Source: an uncultured Sphingopyxis sp.
Lineage (GTDB): Bacteria > Pseudomonadota > Alphaproteobacteria > Sphingomonadales > Sphingomonadaceae
Direction of reading: 5' to 3'
Assembly: GCF_900078365.1 (NCBI RefSeq)
Contig: NZ_LT598653.1
Location: 3,100,001-3,164,000, forward strand
Length of the DNA stretch: 64,000 nt
The notes under the pieces were generated by a model. It saw only the letters and a program-made list of their open reading frames with translations, was not told where the DNA came from and did not search any database. Of the stretch, positions 57,222-64,000 are shown one piece after another. Position 1 is the stretch's first letter; every line of letters begins with the position of its first letter. Both the position numbers and the translations under genes were made by a program.

Positions 57222-57258
57222 AATAACCCGTGTGCTCCCGCCTTCGCGGGGACACAGG
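57222..57258. repeat. Palindrome after the acetyltransferase gene
   Basis: CCCGTGTGCTCCCGC, CTTC, GCGGGGACACAGG hairpin; inverted-orientation relative of 53012-53052. It lies between converging genes and may terminate both. Confidence 0.8.
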
Positions 57259-57290
57259 AATTTTCAAATGCTTCAGTCCACGATTATGAT

Positions 57291-58589
57291 CTACAATCCC
57301 GAGAAGGTCACCCCGACCGAGATGCGATTGTCGGTGAATTCGCGGCCGGCGTTGAAACCCCAGCTCGATTGGGTGCGCCGCTGCACGTCGAACCGCAGCG
57401 CCAGCCGCTTGCTCACCAAATAGGAGGCGTTGGCGCGCCAGGTCCAGCGGTCGTCGCGCCGGTCGATATTGTTGAAATCGCGCTTTTCCAGCTCGCCGCC
57501 CGCGCTGATGATCAGGTTGCGCAGCAGCTCGTAATCGGCGCGCAGCGTCATGTTGGTGGCAAGATAGCCCGTCGCGCCGTTGACGCCGGTTTCCTTGATG
57601 CCGCGATCGACCGTGCCGGTGATCGTCACCAGCGGGCTCAGGAAATAGGCGAGCTCGCCGCGCACGAGGAAGCCCGAGACATCCTCGAACTCGGCCGCCT
57701 TGTAATCCTGATGAAGATAGCCGAGGCGGAGCGAGCCGCGCGCCTTGCGTCCCAGCTCGAAGCTCGCCCCGGCGGCCAGATCGAAGCCGGTGGAATCCCG
57801 CGCGGCGACCGGGCCGCTGCGTTCGCGATAGTCGCGCTTGCCCAGCGATCCGGCGACGAACAGCGCGACGCTGGGGCTCAGCGCATATTCGCCGATCGCG
57901 GTGCCGGTATAGCTGGTATGATCGCGGAAATCCTGATCGATCGGGTCGCCGCCCGGCGTCACGCTGTCGCTGTAATCGCGGTTCTCGACATCGATCACGC
58001 CGCGCACGCGCAGGCGGTTGAAGACATGCGTATAGGTCGCGGTACCACCGTTCAGCGTGAAGCGGATCGGCCGCGACGCCTGCGTCGGGCTATCGGGCGA
58101 GACGCGTTCCTGGCTGTAGCGCCCGTGGCGCAGCGTGACGTCGAGCGTGTCCGACTTGCTGATCGTATAGAGCGCACCGGCATTTACCGCATATTGGGTG
58201 GCATTTTCGCTCGACCGGTCGGCGTAGCGGAGCAGGTCGAGTTCGCCCTCGAGCGACAGCTTGAGGTCCGGCGACGGCCGCACCAGCGAAATGCGCGGGC
58301 GGATGCGCAGATAGGCGTCGCCGATCTCGTCATTCGGCTGCGCATAGAGATTATCGTCATAACCCGCCCCGACCGCGATGCGCGGCATCAGTTCGAGCGA
58401 GCCGACGCGGATCGGCTCCGCCGTGTAGTCGGGGCGGCGGCGTTCGAGCACGCTGACATTGCGGTCGCGCCCGAAGCTGTTTTCCCTCGATACCGAACCG
58501 AGCCCGTCGGTCGCATCCGATTGCTGCGCGAACGCGGGCGCCGCCAGGCCGCAGCCGCCGAGCAGCGCGATGGAAAGGACGCGCTTCAC
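57291..58589 (-). CDS. BBP2-type outer-membrane beta-barrel protein
   Basis: 432 residues from GTG 58589 that overlaps the next stop by four bases. Signal peptide to about 22 (CGLAAPAFAQ), then a barrel of alternating strands (GYDDNLYAQPNDEIGDAYLRIRP near the start, terminal ISVGVTFSGL). The G-x-G-Y-D-D-N-x-Y pattern is typical of BBP2-type porin-like proteins common in EPS loci of sphingomonads. It probably sits in the outer membrane and helps the polymer out or anchors it. Confidence 0.85.
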   Translation of the reverse strand: MKRVLSIALLGGCGLAAPAFAQQSDATDGLGSVSRENSFGRDRNVSVLERRRPDYTAEPIRVGSLELMPRIAVGAGYDDNLYAQPNDEIGDAYLRIRPRISLVRPSPDLKLSLEGELDLLRYADRSSENATQYAVNAGALYTISKSDTLDVTLRHGRYSQERVSPDSPTQASRPIRFTLNGGTATYTHVFNRLRVRGVIDVENRDYSDSVTPGGDPIDQDFRDHTSYTGTAIGEYALSPSVALFVAGSLGKRDYRERSGPVAARDSTGFDLAAGASFELGRKARGSLRLGYLHQDYKAAEFEDVSGFLVRGELAYFLSPLVTITGTVDRGIKETGVNGATGYLATNMTLRADYELLRNLIISAGGELEKRDFNNIDRRDDRWTWRANASYLVSKRLALRFDVQRRTQSSWGFNAGREFTDNRISVGVTFSGL

Positions 58590-59503
58590 CGGCGCGCCAG
58601 CGTCACGAGGATCGGCCGATGGTCCGATCCGGTCGCGGACAATCGCCGCGCCGACACCAGTCCCCAATCGGGCCCGGCATAAAGATGGTCGATCGGCAGC
58701 ACGGGAACGGCGCGCGGCCAGCTGGGCGCACGCGTCATGCGAGTGAGCGGGGCAAGGGCGCGGTCCTGCTCGCGCATCGCCGCGGCCCAGGGGGTCAGGT
58801 TCATGTCGCCTGCAACGATCAAGGCGTCGCGATCGATCCGTGCCAGCGCCCGCGCCACGTCGCGCCTGCGCACCGCCTGATCGCGCGAGGTCGGCCGGGG
58901 ATAATGGAGCGTCGCCACCCTGAACGGTTTTCCAGCCGGCGGCGCGATCCGCGCCCAGAGCAAGGCGGGGCCGAATTTGCGGCCGTTCCGATCCTTCAGG
59001 AAATAATCGCTATCGGCGATCGGCCAGCGCGAAAAAATGGCGAGGTCGCAGCCGCGCGGGCATTCGGCCGCATGGGCGAAATGCTGGTCCAGCGCCGCAA
59101 GCATCGGCCGGAAACTGCCGCTTACCTCCTGCAGCATCACCACATCGGGCTTCGCATCGATGATCGCCTGCGCGGTGCCGGCGGGGTCGGGATTGCCTTT
59201 CCAGACATTGTGCGTCAGCACATGAACCTGCGGCGCGTCCGCGGGGGCAGCGGGAATATCGCGCAGCCATTCGGGCGCGACACCGATGGCGACCGGTGCC
59301 AGCGCCAGCACGGCCGCGGCGACCGTCGCGCCCGGCCGCCACCGGGCAAGCAGCAGCCCCAGCAAGACCGCCGCGCCGAACAGCGGCAGGAAGGACGCAA
59401 GCAGGTCGAACCCTGGCACCCGTGAGCCCGCGAGCGACAGCCACGCAGCGAGACACCCCCCACCAGTCAGCAGGGAACCAAAGACGCGAACCAGCTTCAT
59501 CAT
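58586..59503 (-). CDS. Endonuclease/exonuclease/phosphatase family membrane protein
   Basis: 305 residues. Three N-terminal membrane helices (about 1-85) are followed by an EEP domain: THNVW near residue 95, the metal Glu in MLQEVSGSF, GDMNLTPW and the terminal SDHRPILV. Members with this layout are YafD-like and poorly characterised; the catalytic set for phosphodiester hydrolysis is complete. It overlaps both neighbours by four bases, so it is part of the EPS operon. Perhaps it handles a lipid-linked phosphate (speculative). Confidence 0.88.
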   Translation of the reverse strand: MMKLVRVFGSLLTGGGCLAAWLSLAGSRVPGFDLLASFLPLFGAAVLLGLLLARWRPGATVAAAVLALAPVAIGVAPEWLRDIPAAPADAPQVHVLTHNVWKGNPDPAGTAQAIIDAKPDVVMLQEVSGSFRPMLAALDQHFAHAAECPRGCDLAIFSRWPIADSDYFLKDRNGRKFGPALLWARIAPPAGKPFRVATLHYPRPTSRDQAVRRRDVARALARIDRDALIVAGDMNLTPWAAAMREQDRALAPLTRMTRAPSWPRAVPVLPIDHLYAGPDWGLVSARRLSATGSDHRPILVTLARR

Positions 59504-60465
59504 GCGCGGGCGCGCATCCGGTTGCGCAGGGCATGGCCCGATTGGCGGAGCGGTGCGGGGATCAGCTTCGCGGCGAGCAGCAAGGCAGCCGTTCCGGTCC
59601 CTTCGGGGAGATAGAGGTCGCTTAGCCGGATCGCCGTTCGCCCCGGATATTTCATCGCATAGCGGGCGTAATGCGCGATCTCCTGATTGACCAGACGGCG
59701 CAGCAATGCCGCTTCGTGCCCGGCGGCATTGGCGAGCATCGCCCGCGCCGTCTCGACCAGACAGGGCAGGTCGAGCGTCGTGGTCGATTTGCTGACCTTG
59801 TTGTCGCTGTCGCGGTGAAAGCGCGCGGTGATCCGCGGATCGTAACGCAGCGCGCCCTTCGCGAGCACGCGCAGCCACAGATCCTTGTCGCCCCCGCGCA
59901 CCGCGCGTCCTTCGGGAAAGAGCCCGGCGTCGAATAGAGTGTCGCGGCGGATCGCGATCGCTCCGGTCCACATCGGACATTCGCGCACCGCGAGCCACGC
60001 CGCAAGGAAGTCCGCGAAGTCAAGGCTCCGCGCGCGGTCGAGCTGCGGCGCGATCCGCTGCGGCTGCACGCGATCGTCGAAGACATGGTCGAACCGCGTC
60101 GCCGCGGCACGCACGTCGGGGTCGGCGCCGATGCCCTCGGCAAGCACCGCCAGATGATCGGGCTCCCAAAGATCGTCGGCATCGAGGAAGGCGATCCAGT
60201 CGCCGCTGGCCGCCCGAATGCCGATATTGCGCCCGGCATAGCCGCCCGGCCCCGGCGCCGCGAGGTCGAGCAGCTTGATCCGTTCGTCCCCGATCGCGGC
60301 CGCCAGTTCGCGGCCGCCGTCGGTCGAGCCATTGTCGATCACGAGTATCTCATGCGCGGGAAAGCTTTGCGCGAGCGCGCTCTCGATCGCCGCGCGGACA
60401 TGCGCAGCCTTGTTATAGAGCGGCATCACCACCGAAAAGCGCGGAGCGGGTCGGGAATTTGTCAT
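59500..60465 (-). CDS. Glycosyltransferase family 2 protein
   Basis: 321 residues. GT-A fold: FSVVMPLYNKAAHVRAAIESALAQSF start, VIDNGSTDGG, and the metal-binding FLDADDLW (D-x-D). A later R-G-G-D-K-D-L-W block closes the active site. Overlaps both neighbours (ATGA and TGATG). The C-terminal 70 residues are helical and basic (LIPAPLRQSGHALRNRMRARA), suited to membrane association. Confidence 0.92.
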   Translation of the reverse strand: MTNSRPAPRFSVVMPLYNKAAHVRAAIESALAQSFPAHEILVIDNGSTDGGRELAAAIGDERIKLLDLAAPGPGGYAGRNIGIRAASGDWIAFLDADDLWEPDHLAVLAEGIGADPDVRAAATRFDHVFDDRVQPQRIAPQLDRARSLDFADFLAAWLAVRECPMWTGAIAIRRDTLFDAGLFPEGRAVRGGDKDLWLRVLAKGALRYDPRITARFHRDSDNKVSKSTTTLDLPCLVETARAMLANAAGHEAALLRRLVNQEIAHYARYAMKYPGRTAIRLSDLYLPEGTGTAALLLAAKLIPAPLRQSGHALRNRMRARA

Positions 60466-61334
60466 CAGTCGCGTGCCGCCTTTCGTCCCCCCGCCAGATT
60501 GAGGAACTCGCCCACCGCCACCCCGGCGAGCTGCAACGTCAGCAGCATCACCGCCAGCCGGCGGCGGAGCGACAGTTCGCGCGTGATCGCCGCGCGGCGC
60601 AAGCGTCGCACCGTATCGACGGCGGTGATGCCGAGCACATGAGCGAGGCGCGGGCGTCCGGTGGTGCGATCCCAGCGCCCGCCGCTCAGCCGCTGGCGCT
60701 TGCGCACCAGCTCGGCGCGGCTCGCGCGCACCGGATGGCGCACGACCATCGCCGGCACATAGACGAGCGGATAGCCGGCCTCGCGGATGCGCAGCGCCAT
60801 CTGGCGATCGCCGCCCGATTTCAGCGCCGCATCGAACCCGCCGAGTTCGCGAAGCACCGCCGTTTCGCTCGCCCAATTGGCCGTCGCGCAATTGCCGCGT
60901 GACGCATGCGCCTGCGGAAAGCTGAAAAGCCGTTCGTAATCGCCGAACACCTCGCGCTCGGGCGCGATTTCGTCGAACAGCTCGATTTTGCCCGCGAGCA
61001 CGCCGAAACCCGGATTCGCCTCCGCCGCGCGCACGACCCGCTCCAGCCAGTCGGGCGCGGGCTCGCAATCGGCGTCGGTGAAGGCGGTGATCGGCGCGCG
61101 CACCCGCGCAATGCCGCGGTTGCGCGCGACATAGGAGCCGGGCCGCAGCTCTTCGAGCAGCTCGACGCCGGCGTAACTTCGCGCGATTTCGCGCGTGGCA
61201 TCGCTCGACCCGTTGTCGACGACGATGATCTGATAGGCCTCGCGCGGCAAGGTCTGGCGCGCGAGCGCGTCGAGACAGCGGCCGAGCACGGCTTCGCCGT
61301 TCCATACGGGTATGACGACTGCGACTTCAAACAT
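60465..61334 (-). CDS. Glycosyltransferase family 2 protein
   Basis: 289 residues. GT-A: VAVVIPVWNGEAVLGRCLDAL, VVDNGSSDATREIA, AFTDADCEPAPDWL (D-A-D as the D-x-D), GNCATANWASE. The C-terminal helix (RRRLAVMLLTLQLAGVAVGEFLNLAGG) is hydrophobic and probably sits in the membrane. First gene of the leftward group here; divergent from the GT25 gene across 230 bases. Sugar specificity unknown. Confidence 0.92.
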   Translation of the reverse strand: MFEVAVVIPVWNGEAVLGRCLDALARQTLPREAYQIIVVDNGSSDATREIARSYAGVELLEELRPGSYVARNRGIARVRAPITAFTDADCEPAPDWLERVVRAAEANPGFGVLAGKIELFDEIAPEREVFGDYERLFSFPQAHASRGNCATANWASETAVLRELGGFDAALKSGGDRQMALRIREAGYPLVYVPAMVVRHPVRASRAELVRKRQRLSGGRWDRTTGRPRLAHVLGITAVDTVRRLRRAAITRELSLRRRLAVMLLTLQLAGVAVGEFLNLAGGRKAARD

Positions 61335-61564
61335 GGATTCGCCTGTTTAAGTGCCCCCGCAGGCATCCCAATCGGGTCGTCGCCCCATCCGGGTCAACCT
61401 CATGCTGCACCTGCGAAGACGAGCCGCCCCGTTGACCGGACGACCGGAGCCCGCGCGCCTTCGCTCGCAAATGTTTGCCCGCTACCAAGGATCGCGTCGG
61501 GCCGGTCGCCCGTTCTGCACCCGCGCAGGCTAGGGCGGCGACGGTGAATAGGAGACGTATATCC

Positions 61565-62326
61565 GTGGATGAGTTCCTGCCCGAATCGGGCGAAACCGCC
61601 GAAATATTGGTGGTGTCGCTCGAATCCGCCGAGGCTCGGCGCCACGCCTTCGCCGCGCGCGCCGCGGGCACGTCGCTCGCCTGGCGCTTCTTCGACGCCT
61701 GCACCGGCCCCGCGCCGGGCATGACGATCGACGAAACCGCGATCCGCCGCAACAAGGGCCGCGCGATGAGCAAGGGCGAGATCGGCTGCTACGCCAGCCA
61801 TTTCTCGATCTGGCAGGACATGGTGGGTCGCGGCGTGCGCCAGGCGATCATCCTCGAGGACGATACGGTGGTCGACTGGGCTTATCTTGAGCCGCTCGCG
61901 CGCACCGACCTCCATGCGGAGGGCATCGATTATCTGAGGCTCTATGCCAAGCGGCCGACGTGGCAGCGCGTGGTCAAGCGCGACTTCCTCCAGCATTCGC
62001 GCGCGGTGGTCGAGCTGGTCGGCCTCGCCTACGGGACGCAGGGCTATGCGATCACCCTCGCAGGCGCGCGGCGGCTTGTCGAGCATTGCCGCACCGTCCG
62101 CCGCCCGATCGACGACGAGATGGACCGGTCGTGGGCGCATGGCCTGCCCAATCTCGCGCTCTATCCGGCGCCGATTCTCGAAGCGGCGATCGTCTCGGAC
62201 ATCGGCCATTCGCGCTTCGTTCCCAAGCACGACCCGCTCTATCATTCGGCAAGGCAAAAACTTTGGCGCCAGATCGAGCGCGCGCGGATGCGGATGCTGA
62301 AAGCGAGGCGCCTGCTTGAACGCTGA
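61565..62326 (+). CDS. Glycosyltransferase family 25 protein
   Basis: 253 residues from GTG 61565, ten bases after GGAG (61551-61554). GT25 features: ILVVSLESAEARR start, SKGEIGCYASHFSIW, the metal motif AIILEDDTVV, and the late DIGHSRFVPKHD. Such enzymes act on LPS or EPS sugar chains. Its stop overlaps the TTG start of the flippase gene by 11 bases. Confidence 0.85.
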   Translation: MDEFLPESGETAEILVVSLESAEARRHAFAARAAGTSLAWRFFDACTGPAPGMTIDETAIRRNKGRAMSKGEIGCYASHFSIWQDMVGRGVRQAIILEDDTVVDWAYLEPLARTDLHAEGIDYLRLYAKRPTWQRVVKRDFLQHSRAVVELVGLAYGTQGYAITLAGARRLVEHCRTVRRPIDDEMDRSWAHGLPNLALYPAPILEAAIVSDIGHSRFVPKHDPLYHSARQKLWRQIERARMRMLKARRLLER

Positions 62327-63797
62327 CCTCCCCACCCGCTTCGACGAGGGGTTACGCGCACGCAGCCGCAGTTCGATCGGCTGGACGGTGACGCGCTTCC
62401 TGTCCGACCAGATTTTCTCCTTCGTCGTCTTCGTCATCCTCGCGCGCCTGCTGGCGCAGGCGGACATCGGCGCCTTTGCGGTGATGGCGGTGACCGCCGA
62501 GGCGTTCCGCATCATCGCAACCGCCGGCCTCGTTCAGACGATCGCGCGCAAGAGCGAAATCACACCGGCCTTCCTCGACACCATCTATCGCTCGCAGCAG
62601 GCCTTTTCCTTCCTCTCCGCCTTGCTGATCATGGCGCTGGCGCAGCCGATCGCCAATTGGATGGGTGCGCCGGACATCGCGCTCCCACTCGCGGTGATGA
62701 GCCTGACGCTGCCGATTTCCTCCTTCGGCGCGACCCACATGGCGCTGCGCCTGCGCGAGTTCGGGCACCGCACCACCGCGCTGCGCTCGGTCGCCGGCGG
62801 GCTGATCGGCGGGACCGCCGCCGTGGTTGCCGCCTTTGCGGGGCTCGGCCTGTGGAGCCTCGTGATCCAGCGCCTCGTCACCGAGATCGTCGGGCTCATC
62901 CTGTCACGCGCCTCCTATGACTGGAAGCCCGGCTGGCGGTTCGACTGGGCCATATTGCGCGGCAATCTGATGCTGAACGCCAGCCTGATCTATGTCCAGC
63001 TCGCCTTCCTCGCCACCGTCCGCGTGCAGGAAATGGCGATCGGCGCCGGGATCGGGCTTGCCGCCGTCGGCATCTATCGCACCGCCTGGCGCACCGTCGA
63101 GCTGATCGGCCGCGGCGCGATCCAGCCCTTCACCCAGGTCGCGGTGCAAACGCTCGCGCGCGTCAAGGACGATCCCGCCGAACTGCGCCGCGCCTATCGC
63201 TGGATGATTTCGCGCGCGTCGGCGCTGTCCTTTCCGGCGCTGGTCGGTTTCGGCGCGCTCGCTCCGATCGCGATCCCGACCATATTCGGCGCCAAATGGG
63301 CCGAGGCGGGGCAGCTCGCGCAGATCTTCGCCTTCATGGCGCTACCCTTCACGCTCAACTTCTTCGCCTCGCCCTCGCTCAGCGTGCTCGGCGCATCGCG
63401 CAGCCTGATCTCGCTGGCGACGACCCAGCTCGTGCTCGGCGTCGCCTTGACGCTCGCGGCGCTGCCCTTCGGCCTGTTCGCGGTCGCCGTCTCCTATGTC
63501 GGGCGCGCCTATCTCACCCTCCCGATGCAGATCTGGCTGCTCCGCCGCGCGTCGGGCATCCGGCCGATCGACAGCTTGCGCGCGGTTGCGCCGCCGCTCG
63601 TCGCTTCCTCGCTGATGGGCGTCGCGCTCGCGGTCGCGATGCGGCTGCTCGGCGACCGTCTCGCGGGTTGGCAAGCCCTGCTGCTGCTTACCGCGGTCGG
63701 GGCGCTCTTTTACGGTATCGCGTTGCTCGCCATCTCGGGGACGTGGCGCGGCCGCCTTCTCTCCCTCTCCCGACAGCTCAGAAAGAGCCCGATATGA
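62316..63797 (+). CDS. Wzx-type polysaccharide flippase
   Basis: 493 residues with 13-14 predicted helices. MOP superfamily: GWTVTRFLSDQIFSFVVFVILARLLAQADIGAFAVM near the start is the typical R-x6-D-I-G pattern, with A-V-G-I-Y-R-T-A-W-R in the middle. It moves lipid-linked repeat units across the inner membrane. The start is an 11-base overlap into the GT25 gene (TTG). It overlaps the pyruvyltransferase gene by four bases. Confidence 0.92.
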   Translation: MNADLPTRFDEGLRARSRSSIGWTVTRFLSDQIFSFVVFVILARLLAQADIGAFAVMAVTAEAFRIIATAGLVQTIARKSEITPAFLDTIYRSQQAFSFLSALLIMALAQPIANWMGAPDIALPLAVMSLTLPISSFGATHMALRLREFGHRTTALRSVAGGLIGGTAAVVAAFAGLGLWSLVIQRLVTEIVGLILSRASYDWKPGWRFDWAILRGNLMLNASLIYVQLAFLATVRVQEMAIGAGIGLAAVGIYRTAWRTVELIGRGAIQPFTQVAVQTLARVKDDPAELRRAYRWMISRASALSFPALVGFGALAPIAIPTIFGAKWAEAGQLAQIFAFMALPFTLNFFASPSLSVLGASRSLISLATTQLVLGVALTLAALPFGLFAVAVSYVGRAYLTLPMQIWLLRRASGIRPIDSLRAVAPPLVASSLMGVALAVAMRLLGDRLAGWQALLLLTAVGALFYGIALLAISGTWRGRLLSLSRQLRKSPI

Positions 63798-64000
63798 CCA
63801 TGAAAAGCGCCGACCTGCTCGTCGGCGAACTCGCCGACCATTTTGCCCGCGTGCTCGATGCCGCGCTGCCGGCGGGCCGGCTGGCCCTCGTCGATTTTCC
63901 CGACCATTCCAATGTGGGAGACTCGGCGATCTGGCTCGGCGAGATGGCCTATCTGCGGAAACGAAACCGCCTTCCCGCCTATTATTCGGCGATCGCCGAT
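63794..64000 (+). CDS. Polysaccharide pyruvyl transferase family protein (partial)
   Basis: First 69 residues only; the gene runs past the window end. It starts at the ATG overlapping the flippase stop (ATGA); a second ATG follows at 63800. The block LALVDFPDHSNVGDSAIWLGEMAYL is characteristic of the pyruvyl transferase family that adds ketal pyruvate to exopolysaccharide sugars. Its presence suggests the polymer is pyruvylated as well as acidic. Confidence 0.85.
   Translation, partial: MTMKSADLLVGELADHFARVLDAALPAGRLALVDFPDHSNVGDSAIWLGEMAYLRKRNRLPAYYSAIAD

Overview
The window is GC-rich, densely coded alphaproteobacterial chromosome. Serine palmitoyltransferase beside its own acyl carrier protein, a B12-dependent methionine synthase split into two proteins, a CIRCE-controlled groESL operon and a sphingan-like exopolysaccharide locus all point to the Sphingomonadaceae. 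A Sphingopyxis-like genome is my best guess, but the genus is not proven by anything seen here.

Layout. 0-5.4 kb: small stress-type genes (KTSC, hemerythrin, DUF6894, a Crp/Fnr regulator, an SDR, and two related small proteins of unknown family) and a GH130 glycosidase. 5.5-6.5 kb: a tRNA-Gln gene with the wreck of an integrated element beside it, namely an integrase that has lost its catalytic core and a truncated nucleotidyltransferase. 6.5-16.5 kb: housekeeping genes (ilvE, a MarR regulator, proC, an alkaline phosphatase-like enzyme, a DsbD-type reductase, tlyA, tspO, ubiK, a YbjN protein, a beta-helix protein). 16.6-22.8 kb: a five-gene methionine-cycle operon (ArsR-methyltransferase regulator, metF, homocysteine methyltransferase domain, GNAT, remainder of MetH) with a palindromic operator beside its first start codon. 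23-24 kb: three small lipoproteins, two of them Ala-rich paralogues. 24.2-29.5 kb: a DJ-1/PfpI protein, glutaminyl cyclase, groESL with CIRCE and terminator, and a MATE transporter.

29.6-39.2 kb is a sphingolipid and outer-membrane lipid region: an orphan Pycsar-effector-like membrane protein, ACP, serine palmitoyltransferase, a hybrid histidine kinase, a TAM41-like nucleotidyltransferase, a lipid kinase, a DUF2141 protein and lptF-lptG. The kinase and nucleotidyltransferase pair suggests a head-group activation route for a phosphorylated sphingolipid. A TonB-dependent receptor follows.

42.2-64 kb is an exopolysaccharide locus with most expected parts: polymerase/ligase, Wzc-type tyrosine autokinase, galU, ugd, a UDP-glucuronate epimerase, five glycosyltransferases, a short Wza-type export lipoprotein, two acyl/acetyltransferases, a BBP2 outer-membrane barrel, a Wzx flippase and a pyruvyltransferase cut by the window end. 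No initiating phosphoglycosyltransferase is present. Making UDP-glucose, UDP-glucuronate and probably UDP-galacturonate points to an acidic, acylated and pyruvylated polymer. Inside the locus is an aldehyde dehydrogenase homologue that has lost its whole active site.

The intergenic spaces carry many palindromic repeats (REP-like), including three 78-bp copies of one element and a nested palindrome with 30-bp perfect arms.
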